Part shown: piece by piece, positions 10,853 through 23,230 of the stretch | How the letters are laid out: each line of letters begins with the position of its first letter | How positions within the stretch are numbered: the stretch's first letter is position 1 | Source: Kocuria coralli | GTDB lineage: Bacteria; Actinomycetota; Actinomycetes; Actinomycetales; Micrococcaceae | Direction: 5' to 3' | NCBI RefSeq assembly: GCF_008831305.1 | Contig: NZ_ML708612.1 | Location: 174,640-238,639, forward strand | Length of the DNA: 64,000 nucleotides | The notes under the pieces: model-generated | Told to the model about the DNA's origin: nothing | What the model saw: only the letters and a program-made list of their open reading frames with translations | Database searches by the model: none | Program-made: the position numbers and the translations under genes

Positions 10853-10887
10853 CTTCCTTCCCCGCCTCACCGGACGGACTTAAAGGG
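10853..10887 (-). promoter_or_regulatory. PyrR-binding RNA hairpin over the pyrR ribosome binding site
   Basis: The transcript reads CCUUUAAGUC, then CGUCCGGUGAGGCG, then GGGAAGG. The middle part fits the published PyrR core ARUCCNGNGAGGYU at every position except the outer A-U pair, which is replaced by C-G, so pairing is kept. The bulged U, the GUGA loop and the CC/GG pairs are all in place. CCUU at the base can pair with AAGG, which is also the Shine-Dalgarno sequence of pyrR. This predicts translational repression when PyrR binds, as described in Mycobacterium smegmatis, not transcription attenuation; no terminator hairpin follows. Confidence 0.85.
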
Positions 10888-10918
10888 ACGAGCTGCTGCA
10901 AGGAACCCTAGCACCGGT

Positions 10919-11457
10919 TCAGGAGGCGTCGGCGTCCCGTGCCGGGGAGTCCGCCGCGCCGGGGGCGTCCTCCGGGGTCCGCGGTACGGCCGCGTTCTCC
11001 CGCGCCGCGATCACGTCCTCGGCGTCGTCATCTTCCTCGTCCTCCGGCGCCTCGATGAGGGTCGGCTTGACCGTCTGGAGCCGGCCCAGCACGCCGTTGA
11101 CGAACGACGGCGAGTCGTCCGTGGACAGCGACTTGGCCAGTCCTACGGCCTCGTCGACGGCGACGGTGTCCGGCACCTCGTCGTTGAACAGCAGCTCCCA
11201 CGCCCCCAGGCGCAGGATGGTGCGGTCCACGGCGGGCATCCGTTCCATGGTCCAGCCGCGCGACCAGGTCTGGATGGCCTCGTCGATCTCGCCCTTGCGC
11301 AGCGCCACGCCGCGCACGAGCTCCTCGGTGTAGGCGCCGAAGAGCTGCTCCGAGTTCTTGCGGCGCCGTGCCAGCACGCTGATGGCGTCTTCGCCGCGCT
11401 GCTCGGCCTCGAAGAGGATCTCCACCGCGCGCGTGCGGGCCTTGGTACGGGAGCCTT

Positions 11458-11461
<4 letters not shown>
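10919..11461 (-). CDS. nusB: Transcription antitermination factor NusB
   Basis: Binds boxA RNA with S10 to prevent premature termination of rRNA operons. The protein is 180 residues: a helical NusB domain from about residue 3 to 135 ([17 protein letters not shown], then [15 protein letters not shown] and VNEAVGLAK-like [10 protein letters not shown], with FVNGVLGRL), followed by a 45-residue acidic tail. Its ATG overlaps the efp stop (ATGA). The gap to pyrR is 75 bp and carries TAGGGT on the minus strand, a possible -10 for the pyr operon, though no good -35 was found. The order efp-nusB-pyrR is conserved in actinobacteria. Confidence 0.95.
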
Positions 11462-12021
<560 letters not shown>

Positions 12022-12124
12022 TGTGCTCTCTTCGTGTTCGCTGGTTTCGCATCCGCCGCTCAAGATCGCCGATCCTGGTGCGGAGGGACGCGGATCCTGC
12101 CGGACCGGGTTTTCGCCGCCGACC

Positions 12125-12130
12125 ATCCTA
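12125..12130 (-). promoter_or_regulatory. Candidate -10 box upstream of efp
   Basis: TAGGAT preceded by TGC on the minus strand, about 100 nt before the efp start. No convincing -35 hexamer lies 16-18 nt upstream. The same hexamer recurs before other genes in this window. Confidence 0.4.
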
Positions 12131-12220
12131 GCAAGGCGCTCGCGCCCCGTCGTCAGGACCGCATGTGATCTTGCCGGTGGGCGCGCCGGGGACGGCGACG
12201 GGCGCCGCCCCTCCGGCCCC

Positions 12221-12247
12221 TCAGGCCGCTCAGGCCGCTCAGGCCGA
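12221..12247 (-). repeat. Three 9-bp tandem repeats across the aroB stop codon
   Basis: Three copies of GCGGCCTGA-type units (forward strand TCAGGCCGC, TCAGGCCGC, TCAGGCCGA). Because the unit is 9 nt, each copy places a TGA in the same frame, giving aroB three in-frame stops in a row. Confidence 0.85.
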
Positions 12248-13324
12248 GACCTCCTGGTAGACGGCGTAGAGCACCGAGGGGTCGGGGACCTCCATCACCC
12301 GGGGTCGGGCGACGTCGTCCAGGACGATGAAGCGCAGCAGTCCGCCGCGGGTCTTCTTGTCCCGCTTCATCACCTCGAGCAGTTTGGGCCACTGGTCGAA
12401 TCGGTACTCCGTGGGCAGCCCCAGCAGTTCCAGGATCCGGTAGTGGCGCTCCACCACCTCGTCCGGCAGGGTGCCCGCGGTCCGGCTCAGCTCCGCGGCG
12501 AAAACCATGCCGATCGCCACGGCGGCTCCGTGGCGCCACTGGTACCGCTCGTTGTTCTCGATCGCGTGCCCCAGGGTGTGCCCGTAGTTCAGGTGTTCGC
12601 GGCGCCCGGACTCCCGGAGGTCCTCGGAGACCACGTCCGCCTTGACCCGCACGGAGCGCTCCACCAGCTCGCGCACGACCGGCGACGCCGGGTCCTTGGC
12701 CTCCTCCGGGTTCTCCTCGATGAGGTCGAGGATGGCGGGATCGGCGATGAACCCGCACTTGACCGTCTCGGCCATGCCGGTGAGCAGCTCGTTGGTGGGC
12801 AGCGTGGACAGCGCGTCGAGGTCGCACAGCACCGCGGCCGGCGGATGGAAGGAGCCCACCAGGTTCTTGCCCTCGGCGGTGTTGATCCCGGTCTTGCCGC
12901 CCACGGCGGCGTCGACCATGCCCAGGAACGTGGTGGGCACGTGCACCACCTTGATCCCGCGCAGCCAGGTGGCCGCCACGAAACCGGCCAGATCGGTGAC
13001 CGCTCCCCCGCCCACCGAGACGATCGCGTCGGAGCGGGTGAAGTCGGCCTGGCCGAGGGCCTGCCAGCAGAAGCCGGCGACCTCGAGGCGCTTGCCCTCC
13101 TCGGCGTCGGGGATCACGGCCTGGAACACCTGGTAGCCGTCGGCCTGCAGCTGCCCGACCACCACCTGGCCGTTGGCCTCGAGCGCCTGCGGGTGGATCA
13201 CGAGGACCTTCTGCACCCGGGGGCCGAGGACCTCGGCCAGGTGCGCCATGAGGCCGTTGCCCACCAGGACGTCGTAGTTGTCCTCAGGGCGGCTGCCCGT
13301 GACCGGGATGCGGGTGGTGGTCAT
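12239..13324 (-). CDS. aroB: 3-dehydroquinate synthase
   Basis: Second step of the shikimate pathway, NAD-dependent cyclisation of DAHP. Starting at the ATG at 13324 the protein has 361 residues, the expected size. The NAD-binding [19 protein letters not shown], the loop [20 protein letters not shown] and the zinc ligands in [12 protein letters not shown] are present. The start overlaps the aroK stop by one base (TGATG). The four genes aroE, aroC, aroK and aroB run in order here, so this locus supplies most of the pathway; aroD/aroQ, aroA and aroF/G are not in the window. Confidence 0.96.
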   Translation of the reverse strand: MTTTRIPVTGSRPEDNYDVLVGNGLMAHLAEVLGPRVQKVLVIHPQALEANGQVVVGQLQADGYQVFQAVIPDAEEGKRLEVAGFCWQALGQADFTRSDAIVSVGGGAVTDLAGFVAATWLRGIKVVHVPTTFLGMVDAAVGGKTGINTAEGKNLVGSFHPPAAVLCDLDALSTLPTNELLTGMAETVKCGFIADPAILDLIEENPEEAKDPASPVVRELVERSVRVKADVVSEDLRESGRREHLNYGHTLGHAIENNERYQWRHGAAVAIGMVFAAELSRTAGTLPDEVVERHYRILELLGLPTEYRFDQWPKLLEVMKRDKKTRGGLLRFIVLDDVARPRVMEVPDPSVLYAVYQEVSA

Positions 13325-13995
13325 CACGATTCCTTCGAGGTGCGTAGACGCTGGATGTCGTTGTGGAGGTCCTGGGCGAGGTCCGCCACCTGGCGCTGGC
13401 CGGTGCCGTCGATGCGGATGTCGGCCAGCTCCTCGTACCGGGCCCGCCTGGACTCCAGGAGTTCCTGCCACCGGGTCTCGGGGTCGGGCTGGAGCATGGG
13501 CCGCGTGCGGTTGCCCCGGATCCGGGGCAGGACCGTCGCGGCATCCACCTCCAGATAGGCCACCAGCTCGTTCTCCAGCAGGGCGCGGACCCGCTCCGTC
13601 ATGGGCGCTCCGCCTCCCACGGAGAAGATCGCGCTGGCGTGGTCCGGGTCCCGCAGGATCTCCTCGATCACGTCGGCTTCCAGGTCCCGGAAGTACTTCT
13701 CGCCGTGGGCGCTGAAGAGCTCCGCGATGACCCCGTGCCGCTGGACGATCACCTGGTCGGCGTCCACGAAGTCGTAGCCGTAGAACTTGGACATGTGCAG
13801 CGCCAGGAAGGACTTCCCGGCGGCCATGGGGCCGATCAGGACCACGGGGCGGGTCAGCGGCGCCGGCTCGGCCGTCTCGGTCGTATCGGCCGTCCACCCG
13901 CCGGCGGAGCTTCCGACGGGGGCCACGGGCGAGGTTGCCAGGGTCTCGGCGAAGTCACGGGGGGAGAAATCACGGGGGGAGGACTGGCCCGTCAT
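13324..13995 (-). CDS. aroK: Shikimate kinase with N-terminal extension
   Basis: Phosphorylates shikimate using ATP. The kinase domain starts near residue 51, with the P-loop GPMAAGKS, the shikimate Asp motif [14 protein letters not shown], and GGGAPMTE followed by NRTRPML. The full product is 223 residues against about 170-180 for the family; the extra 50 residues at the N terminus are low-complexity and include the duplicated [10 protein letters not shown]. The ATG at 13995 overlaps the aroC stop (ATGA), which supports this start even though the extension is unusual. A later start would leave the kinase intact. Confidence 0.93.
   Translation of the reverse strand: MTGQSSPRDFSPRDFAETLATSPVAPVGSSAGGWTADTTETAEPAPLTRPVVLIGPMAAGKSFLALHMSKFYGYDFVDADQVIVQRHGVIAELFSAHGEKYFRDLEADVIEEILRDPDHASAIFSVGGGAPMTERVRALLENELVAYLEVDAATVLPRIRGNRTRPMLQPDPETRWQELLESRRARYEELADIRIDGTGQRQVADLAQDLHNDIQRLRTSKES
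13952..13981 (-). repeat. 15-bp tandem duplication in the aroK N-terminal extension
   Basis: Two adjacent 15-nt units (forward AAGTCACGGGGGGAG and AAATCACGGGGGGAG) differ at one base and encode SPRDF twice. Each contains a run of six G, so the region is prone to slippage. Confidence 0.85.
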
Positions 13996-15239
13996 GCGTT
14001 GCGTTCCTCGGCGAGGGCTCCCTCGCCGTCGAAGCTGCCCAGCTCGCCCGACGAGCTCAGCTCCGCGGGAATGGCCGCCAGGTAGGCGTCCCTGTTCCGC
14101 ACGGTCTCCGCGATGCTGTCGCCGCCGAACTTCTCCATCACCGCGTCGGCCAGCACCAGGGCCACCATGGCCTCGGCCACCACGCCCGCCGCCGGCACCG
14201 CGCAGACGTCCGACCGCTGATGGTGGGCTCTCGCCGCCTCGCGGCCGGTGATGTCCACCGTGCGCAGCGCCTTGGGGACGGTGGCGATCGGCTTCATCGC
14301 CGCGCGGACGCGCAGGACGTCCCCGATGGACATGCCGCCCTCGATGCCGCCGGCGCGGTTGGACACACGGTGCACGCGCCCGCCCTCGCCGATCATGATC
14401 TCGTCGTGCGCGGCCGAACCGGGGCGCGCGGCGGTCAGGAAGCCGTCGCCGACCTCCACGCCCTTGATCGCCTGGATCCCCATGAGGGCCCCGGCCAGCC
14501 GGGAATCCAGTCGGCGGTCCCAGTGCACGTAGGAGCCCAGGCCCGGGGGCAGGTGGTAGGCCAGGACCTCGACCACGCCGCCGAGGGTCTCGCCGTCCTT
14601 GTGCGCCTCGTCCACCGCCTCGACCATGGCGCGGGAGGTGGCCTCGTCGAAGCACCGCAGCGGGTCGGCGTCCAGCGCCTCGACGTCGTCGGCCGTGGGG
14701 CGGCTGGCGTCCAGGGGAGCCGAGACCGCGCCGATCGCCGTCGTATGGGCGACGATCCCGATGCCCAATGCCTCCAGGATCTTGGCGGCGACCACGCCCA
14801 GGGCCACCCGGGTGGCCGTCTCGCGGGCGGAGGCGCGCTCCAGGACGGGACGGGCCTCGGAATGGCCGTACTTCTGCATCCCGGTGAAGTCCGCGTGACC
14901 CGGGCGGGGCCGAGTCAGGGCGGCGTTGCGCGCCTTGCCCTCGAGTTCCGCGGGGTCCACGGGATCCGCATTCATGACGCGCTCCCACTTGGGCCATTCG
15001 GTGTTGGCGATCTCGATCGCCACGGGGCCGCCCTGGGTCATGCCGTGTCGCACGCCGCCCAGGATGCGCACCTTGTCCTGTTCGAACTTCATGCGGGCGC
15101 CGCGGCCGTAGCCGAGGCGACGGCGGGCGAGGGCCCCCTGGATGTCCGAGGACGTCAGCCCGACACCCGCGGGGACGCCTTCGATGATGCCGACGAGGGC
15201 TTCTCCGTGGGATTCTCCAGCAGTGAGCCAGCGGAGCAT
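13992..15239 (-). CDS. aroC: Chorismate synthase
   Basis: Makes chorismate from EPSP with reduced flavin as a cofactor. The protein is 415 residues. Family landmarks are [20 protein letters not shown] at the N terminus, [45 protein letters not shown], and [11 protein letters not shown]. It is followed directly by aroK and preceded at 80 bp by aroE in the same direction. The C terminus ([21 protein letters not shown]) is slightly longer than usual. Confidence 0.97.
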   Translation of the reverse strand: MLRWLTAGESHGEALVGIIEGVPAGVGLTSSDIQGALARRRLGYGRGARMKFEQDKVRILGGVRHGMTQGGPVAIEIANTEWPKWERVMNADPVDPAELEGKARNAALTRPRPGHADFTGMQKYGHSEARPVLERASARETATRVALGVVAAKILEALGIGIVAHTTAIGAVSAPLDASRPTADDVEALDADPLRCFDEATSRAMVEAVDEAHKDGETLGGVVEVLAYHLPPGLGSYVHWDRRLDSRLAGALMGIQAIKGVEVGDGFLTAARPGSAAHDEIMIGEGGRVHRVSNRAGGIEGGMSIGDVLRVRAAMKPIATVPKALRTVDITGREAARAHHQRSDVCAVPAAGVVAEAMVALVLADAVMEKFGGDSIAETVRNRDAYLAAIPAELSSSGELGSFDGEGALAEERNA

Positions 15240-15319
15240 GATGGTCTTCTCCTCGCGTGGTGAGTCAGGTTCTTCGGCGGCGGGCCGCCTGGGGCGGGAC
15301 GATCCGGCCCGCCCGGAGT

Positions 15320-16231
15320 TTATCCTCCCGCGGACAGGTCAGGACGTCCCACGGCCGCGCACATGGCCGCGATGACCTCCCGCCTCCGCGGCAGCTCCGT
15401 CTCCAGGCCCAGACCGGTGAACAACCGGATCTGGTCGATCGCCTGGAAGACGAGCATATCTATTCCGGGGGCCACCGCGCCGCCCGCACGGGTCCAGGCG
15501 CGGGCGATCGCCGACGGCCACGGATCGTAGGCGGCGTCCAGCAGCACGCCCGTCGTCCTCCGGCCGCGTCCCGCCGCGAACGCCGCCGCGAGCTCGTCGC
15601 ATCCGTGCGGTGGAAGGGTCGCCACGACGACGTCGTAACCCGCCAGGTGCTCGGCCGCCTCCTCCCACGGACGCAGGCGAACGGGGATGCCGAGGTGCTC
15701 GGCCGCCGTCGTCGTGCGGTGCGCTCGCGTTTCGGACCTGACCCACGCATCGATCTCCGCGGCCCCGAGTCCCTGCAGCGCGGCCACGGCGGCGGTGGCC
15801 GTCCCGCCGCCGCCCAGGATGGCTGCTCGCGGGCTCTCCGGGATCTCGCCCGCGGCGCGCACCGCCCCGATGATCCCGGAGACGTCGGTGTTGTGCCCCA
15901 GGATCTCGCCGTCCCCGCGGTGCACCAGGGTGTTGACCACCCCCACCGCGGTGGCGAGGTCCGAGAGCTCGTCGGCGATCTCGGCGGCCTCCGATTTCAG
16001 GGGCATCGTGACCGACAGTCCCCGCCAGGCAGGGTCCTCGCGCAGCCTCAGGACATGGGGCACCAGCTCGGTCTCCTCGAGATCCGTCGCCGTGTAGTCC
16101 AGGTCCAGTCCGAGCACCCGGTAGGCGGCGTGGTGCAGGTCCGGGGAGCGGGAATGCCCGATGGGATGACCCACCACGCCGGCGTACCCCGCGGCGGCCA
16201 TGCGGTCGGGTGCGGATGCGGCCATCGTCAT
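15320..16231 (-). CDS. aroE: Shikimate dehydrogenase
   Basis: NADP-dependent reduction of 3-dehydroshikimate. The shikimate-binding N-terminal part has [19 protein letters not shown] and [10 protein letters not shown] with the catalytic Lys, then HNTDVSGI. The nucleotide fold carries [15 protein letters not shown] begin at the ATG at 16231, which makes an ATGA overlap with the end of mltG and gives 303 residues; ten further codons are open upstream. The gene is downstream of mltG, the normal actinobacterial order. Confidence 0.94.
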   Translation of the reverse strand: MTMAASAPDRMAAAGYAGVVGHPIGHSRSPDLHHAAYRVLGLDLDYTATDLEETELVPHVLRLREDPAWRGLSVTMPLKSEAAEIADELSDLATAVGVVNTLVHRGDGEILGHNTDVSGIIGAVRAAGEIPESPRAAILGGGGTATAAVAALQGLGAAEIDAWVRSETRAHRTTTAAEHLGIPVRLRPWEEAAEHLAGYDVVVATLPPHGCDELAAAFAAGRGRRTTGVLLDAAYDPWPSAIARAWTRAGGAVAPGIDMLVFQAIDQIRLFTGLGLETELPRRREVIAAMCAAVGRPDLSAGG

Positions 16232-17397
16232 TCGCAACGACCCTCGTTGTCGGAGCACCACTGCTGGTACTCCTCGACGTTCTTCTCGTGATCGGCGTAG
16301 TTCGTGGCGAACTTGGTCTCGCCGGTGTCCAGGTTGACCGTCACCCAGTAGTAGTAGTCGTTCTCGGCGGGGTTGGCCGTCGCGTCGATCGAGGCGTCAC
16401 CGGGCGAGCCGATGGGCCCGGCGGGCAGCCCCGGATGGGCGAAGGTGTTGTACTCGTTGGAGGCGTCGTTGCGTTCCTCGTCCGAGAAGTCGTAGGAGCG
16501 CCGCCCCAGCCCGTAGGTCACGGAGGCGTCCGACTGGATGAAGCCGTTGGTCTCGTTGTCGGGCTCGTCGATGCGGTTGAAGATCGCCCCGGCCACGTCC
16601 GCGTAGTCGTCGGGCACGCCCTCGAACTCCACGATCGAAGCCACGGTCAGCACCCGGAAGGCGTCCTCCTCCGGAACGTCGTTGCGCTCGAGGGTCTCCT
16701 TGGTGCGGTCCACCATCTCCTGCAGGATCTCGTCCGCCGAGGCGCCCACCGGGAACCGGTACTCGCCCGGATGCAGGTAGCCCTCGATCGTGGGGAACTC
16801 GTCCGGGACCCCGAAACGTCCCGGGTCCTCCGCCGCGCTCTCGAACTCCTCCACGGGGATCCCCGTGGACTCGGAGAGGATCTCGAAGGTGTCGTCCATG
16901 CGCAGGGTGTTGGCCACGGCGGCGTAGTGGGCGGGATCGCCCTCGTCCATGAGCACGCGGACAGCGGCCTCGGAGCTCATCTGACGGCGCAGCTCGTAGT
17001 CGCCCGGCTGCACGAAGTCGCCCTCGTGCTGCTCGTTGAAGGTCTCGACGAACCGGGTCGAGTTGGCGACGATGTCCTCGTTGACCAGGGCCGTGCCGAT
17101 CTGGTCGATGGTCGCGCCGTCCTCGATGGTGAAGTTCACGGCCTCGTTTCCCTCACCGCGGTAGTCCTGGCGCTCGAACCAGCCCAGGTTCCCGCCCACC
17201 ACGGACAGGGTGAAGACCGCCGCGACGGTGAACAGGGCGATAGCGCCGACCAGGGAGAGGTTGTGCCGCTTCTTGAGCCGTTCGAGGTCGGCTTCGGAAC
17301 GCTCTTCGACCTTGAAGGCCCCCGAGAGCCCCCGCGTGCCGCGCCGGCGCGTCGACGACGGGCCGCTCTCGTCGGGGCCGTTCTGTTGATCGCTCAC
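16228..17397 (-). CDS. mltG: Endolytic murein transglycosylase MltG
   Basis: Cleaves nascent peptidoglycan glycan strands at the membrane. A cytoplasmic tail of about 46 residues is followed by one membrane helix (residues about 47-68, LSLVGAIALFTVAAVFTLSVV), a LysM-like region, and the YceG catalytic domain. The catalytic Glu is Glu257 in ASIVEFEG. GYLHPGEYRFP and NTFAHPGLPAGPIGSPG are family motifs. The domain is notably acidic. It begins with GTG, overlapping the ruvX stop (GTGA). The product is 389 residues. Confidence 0.95.
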   Translation of the reverse strand: MSDQQNGPDESGPSSTRRRGTRGLSGAFKVEERSEADLERLKKRHNLSLVGAIALFTVAAVFTLSVVGGNLGWFERQDYRGEGNEAVNFTIEDGATIDQIGTALVNEDIVANSTRFVETFNEQHEGDFVQPGDYELRRQMSSEAAVRVLMDEGDPAHYAAVANTLRMDDTFEILSESTGIPVEEFESAAEDPGRFGVPDEFPTIEGYLHPGEYRFPVGASADEILQEMVDRTKETLERNDVPEEDAFRVLTVASIVEFEGVPDDYADVAGAIFNRIDEPDNETNGFIQSDASVTYGLGRRSYDFSDEERNDASNEYNTFAHPGLPAGPIGSPGDASIDATANPAENDYYYWVTVNLDTGETKFATNYADHEKNVEEYQQWCSDNEGRCE

Positions 17398-17967
17398 GTG
17401 AGGTCTCCCTCCGGATTGGTCGACGAGGCGGAGTCGTCGATGGTCAGGTCAGTATGCGTGCGGTCCGTCGGCCGGCCGTCGCCGTTCGCTCCCCCGGCGC
17501 GGCGAGCACCGTCCAGCGCGGACTCGAGGATGGTCACGGCCGCCTGCTGGTCCACCTTGTCCTTGTGCTCGCGGCGGGAGACGCCGGCCTCCAGCAGCAG
17601 GCGGTGGGACTGGACGCTGGTCCAGCGCTCATCCACCATGCGGATGGGGACCTCACGGCCCTTGGCCTCGAGGCGCCTGGCCAGTCGACGTGCCCAGTCC
17701 AGGGCTGCACGCGTGGAATCGGTGTACTCGCCCGACATCGCCAGCGGCAGGCCCACGGCCACCTCCACCACCTCGTGCTCTGAGACCAGGTTGGCGGCGA
17801 TCTTCACGTCGAAGTGCTTCTTCAGGTCGCGCTGCAGCGTGGTCAGCGGCGTGGCCAGGATCGCGTCGGGGTCGGTGAGGGCCACGCCGACCCGAACCTG
17901 CCCGACGTCGATCCCCATGCGCCGTCCCCGCACGCCCAGGTCCAGTGGCTGCGGTGACGACATCGGC

Positions 17968-17975
<8 letters not shown>
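17394..17975 (-). CDS. ruvX: Holliday junction resolvase-like protein RuvX (YqgF)
   Basis: RNase H-fold nuclease linked to pre-16S rRNA processing and, by fold, to junction resolution. MGIDVGQVRVGVALTD holds the first catalytic Asp, and VDERWTSVQSHRLL and DKVDQQAAVTILESAL hold the others. The protein is 193 residues, with a 30-residue hydrophilic tail beyond the domain. Its ATG lies 8 nt inside the end of alaS. The order alaS-ruvX-mltG is widely conserved. Confidence 0.94.
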
Positions 17976-20664
<2,689 letters not shown>

Positions 20665-20744
20665 GTGTTGGTCTGGATCCTTTGTTGTCGTGTTCTGATC
20701 AGAAGTCTGGTGCTCGTCCGGGCGCTCCCGGGCGATTTTCCGGT

Positions 20745-21143
20745 TCAGCCGGGATCGACGACGTCGTCGTGTCCCCTGCCGGGACCGCCCCGGCCGGCGG
20801 CGTTTCCGTCGTCACCGAGGCCCGCGATGCCGGGGCTGCGCGGTCGCAGCTGCTGAGGAGGCGCCAGCCCCAGCTGGTCGCGCAGTTCGCCCTCGCGCTG
20901 GTCCATCGCCGTCTTGACGTCCTGGGCGATGCGCAGCACCCGTGTGGCCAGGCGGTTCTCCCCCGGGACATCGCGCCCCGGCGCGCGTCCTTCGACCTCG
21001 GTCCGGCCACCCTGGGCGGTGGCGCCCCGCTGCGTCAATTCACCGACGACGCGTTGTCCTTGCTCCGACCCGGCCCACCGTGCGGCCAGGGCGCCCGCGG
21101 CGGCACCGGCCGCCAGGAGCGCAAGACGCCCCCACGTGCTCAT
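20745..21143 (-). CDS. DUF6167-like small protein
   Basis: Function unknown. The 132-residue product begins with MSTWGRLALLAAGAAAGALAARW, a short hydrophobic segment, then a charged helical region (TRVLRIAQDVKTAMDQREGELRDQLGL) and a Pro/Gly-rich tail. Size, composition and its place between a DUF948 gene and alaS match the DUF6167 family of actinobacteria. Its ATG overlaps the upstream gene (ATGA), so the two are probably translated together and may act together at the membrane. Confidence 0.75.
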   Translation of the reverse strand: MSTWGRLALLAAGAAAGALAARWAGSEQGQRVVGELTQRGATAQGGRTEVEGRAPGRDVPGENRLATRVLRIAQDVKTAMDQREGELRDQLGLAPPQQLRPRSPGIAGLGDDGNAAGRGGPGRGHDDVVDPG

Positions 21144-21940
21144 CGGCTCTCCTCTCCCCCGGCCTGCCGGTTCGTCTCGGGGTGCCCCGCTGCCGCAGGG
21201 CCGTGATCGTCCGCGCCGTCCTCGTGGGCGGCGAACTCGGCGTCGATCACATCGTCATTCCCGTGACCGCGGGAATCACCCGGTTCATTATGTCCTTCGA
21301 ACCTTGCGGCGGGAGAGGCTGCGGGCTCGGAATCCTCTGAATCCGTCCCGGATCCCGTGGTGCGCGGGCCTGCGTCGGGGTTGGTATCAACGGAACCGGC
21401 CTCGTCATCCCATTCGGTGCCCACCCACCATTTCGTGGGAGCGGCCTCCTCGGGATGCTCCCGGGTGTGGGGCTGCGAGGTGTGCTGCTGCGGGGCGGGC
21501 TCCTGCCTCGTGCCGCCGGCCGTGGCCTCCGCCTGCGCCGCCTGACGGGCCGCCGCCGCTCTCATGCGGCGGGTCTCCTCCCGGCGGACTCTGGCGGCCT
21601 CTGGGCTGAAGGCCCGGCGCACCCCGGAGGAGAATGCGGCCACCTTGATGATCGGCTGGCCGACCGTCGAGGCGACCAGGGAGGTCATGGCCGAGACGTT
21701 GGCCGAGGCGTCCGAGACGTTGTCCGTGATGCCGTCGACCTTCTCCAGCTGGGAGTTCGTCGTGGCCACGGTGCGCACGACCTCGTCGATGAGCGGCTCG
21801 GTCTCATCGTTGAGGTCGCGGATCCATACGCGCAGTTCGTCGAACACCCGGCCGAGCTTGATGATGGGCACGGCCAACAGGGCTACCAGGACGGCGAACA
21901 CTCCCGCTGCGATGAGTCCAGCGATATCTCCTCCGGTCAT
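21140..21940 (-). CDS. DUF948 domain protein
   Basis: Function unknown. One N-terminal membrane helix (residues about 5-25, DIAGLIAAGVFAVLVALLAVP) precedes a long helical DUF948 region (residues about 30-110, with RVWIRDLNDETEPLIDEVVRT and VDGITDNVSDASANVS). A charged basic patch follows near residue 115, then about 140 residues of Gln/Glu/Pro/Ser-rich disordered sequence. The family's usual length is 100-150, so the tail is long. It opens the alaS-ruvX-mltG-aro run; 266 bp separate it from rpsD. Confidence 0.82.
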   Translation of the reverse strand: MTGGDIAGLIAAGVFAVLVALLAVPIIKLGRVFDELRVWIRDLNDETEPLIDEVVRTVATTNSQLEKVDGITDNVSDASANVSAMTSLVASTVGQPIIKVAAFSSGVRRAFSPEAARVRREETRRMRAAAARQAAQAEATAGGTRQEPAPQQHTSQPHTREHPEEAAPTKWWVGTEWDDEAGSVDTNPDAGPRTTGSGTDSEDSEPAASPAARFEGHNEPGDSRGHGNDDVIDAEFAAHEDGADDHGPAAAGHPETNRQAGGEESR

Positions 21941-22137
21941 GAGATGCGTGGGCTCCTGTGGTGGGTCGGGTACCCGCCGGTGTGCGGATCCGGCGGTGCG
22001 GTGGGGCCCGCTCCGTCATGACCTGGGCGGAATCCGCCTCCCCATGACGCTCACGGGCACGATGCTGCGAACCTACTGTAACCAATGGGTCACGATGCCC
22101 CTGACAGCGACGAGGGCGCGTGCCTCTCAAACACAGA

Positions 22138-22165
22138 ACCCCCGCACCGATATGGGGCGGGGGTC
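22138..22165 (-). terminator. Terminator downstream of rpsD
   Basis: On the minus strand, ACCCCCGC and GCGGGGGT close over CCCATATCGGT, followed by TTCTGTGTTTG. It lies about 40 nt past the rpsD stop and separates rpsD from the DUF948 gene. Confidence 0.75.
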
Positions 22166-22206
22166 CTGCGGTGCAGCGAACGGAGACCGCCGCCGCGAAC
22201 CTGGAA

Positions 22207-22842
22207 TCAGGCCATCCGAGCGTAGTACTCGACCACGAGCTGCTCCTCGCAGGTCACGGGGACCTCGGAGCGCTCGGGCAGGCGCGTGTAGGTGGCCTGC
22301 AGCTTGTCGATCTCGACGTTCAGGTAGGCCGGGGTCTTCGGCAGGACGTCCTGGTGCGCGCCGGTGGCGGCGACCTGGAACGGAACCATCTTCTCGGACT
22401 TCTCGTGAACGTGGATCATCTGGCCGGGCTTGACCAGGAAGGACGGACGGTCCACCCGCTTGCCGTTGACCAGGATGTGACGGTGCACGACCAGCTGACG
22501 AGCCTGGGCCATGGTGCGGGCGAATCCAGCACGCAGGACCAGGGCGTCCAGACGCGACTCGAGCAGCTGGACCAGGTTCTCACCGGTCTGGCCCTCGCGG
22601 CGCTTGGCCTCGACGTAGGCGCGGTGCATCTGCTTCTCGCGGATGTTGTACTGCGCGCGCAGACGCTGCTTCTCGAGCAGGCGCACCTTGTAGTCGGAGT
22701 CGGCCTTGCGGCGGGCACGGCCGTGCTCACCGGGGCCGTACGGACGGCGCTCGAAGTACTTCTCGGCCTTCGGAGTCAGGGCGATTCCGAGAGCACGGGA
22801 CTTGCGCACCTGACGGCGCGAACGCAATGCGTTGTTGGACAC
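22207..22842 (-). CDS. rpsD: 30S ribosomal protein S4
   Basis: Primary rRNA-binding protein of the small subunit body. From the GTG at 22842 the protein is 211 residues (MSNNALRSRRQVRKSRALG), matching Micrococcaceae S4; AGGGGA lies 6 nt upstream. The S4 RNA-binding domain is visible in LDALVLRAGFARTMAQARQL and VVHRHILVNGKRVDRPSF. The zinc-finger cysteines of the C+ form are absent. It stands alone, outside the ribosomal protein operons, as in related genera, with its own terminator. Confidence 0.95.
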   Translation of the reverse strand: MSNNALRSRRQVRKSRALGIALTPKAEKYFERRPYGPGEHGRARRKADSDYKVRLLEKQRLRAQYNIREKQMHRAYVEAKRREGQTGENLVQLLESRLDALVLRAGFARTMAQARQLVVHRHILVNGKRVDRPSFLVKPGQMIHVHEKSEKMVPFQVAATGAHQDVLPKTPAYLNVEIDKLQATYTRLPERSEVPVTCEEQLVVEYYARMA

Positions 22843-23103
22843 GAGGTCCCCTTTCATGCGGTGACGCCCTGTGCTCAGCACACGGAGGTGCTCGGCATGG
22901 GCGTCGTGATCTGCTCGGTCCGGCCTCCGTCGTGGATCTGTCCACGCGGAGAGGTGGGGATCAGCCGCAATCCCGCAGAGCTACAGGGCCTCTCAGGCGT
23001 CCCGGCGCGTGTGGTTGAAGCACGCGATCCCGGGGAGACATGGAGGGCCTTGCCGGCCGACCGATCAACTGTACCAGGCGGCGCCCTCCCACCCCAGCCT
23101 TTC

Positions 23104-23164
23104 GCCGAGTGTCCGATTGCGTGCCGAAAATCACCAAGAAACGGTATGCAATCGGACACTCGGC
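23104..23164. repeat. Long palindrome A (copy 1 of a two-copy element)
   Basis: Arms of 23 bp (GCCGAGTGTCCGATTGC plus GTGCCG, and its partner CGGTAT plus GCAATCGGACACTCGGC) enclose a 15-nt loop. The only imperfect positions are G-T wobbles on the plus strand. The arm sequence is nearly identical to palindrome B at 24215-24283, and the loop is the same length but different in sequence. It lies between divergent genes, where a terminator is not expected. Confidence 0.92.
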
Positions 23165-23218
23165 CAAAGGGGGCGGGGGCTGCCTGTGGATAGCGGCCCG
23201 CCGTAGAACTGGGCGGCT

Positions 23219-23224
23219 TAGCCT
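23219..23224 (+). promoter_or_regulatory. -10 box of a likely leaderless transcript
   Basis: TAGCCT, then exactly six bases, then the ATG at 23231. Transcription would start at or next to the A of the start codon. No Shine-Dalgarno sequence lies before the ATG. Confidence 0.55.
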
Positions 23225-23230
23225 CCGGGC

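Larger units (their letters stand above)
22843..23230. other. 388-bp divergent intergenic region rpsD / DUF559 gene
   Basis: No gene is seen on either strand. It contains TACAGT on the minus strand near 23065-23075 (possible rpsD -10 with a long leader), palindrome A at 23104-23164, and TAGCCT at 23219-23224 for the rightward gene. The size is large for this compact genome. Confidence 0.7.
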
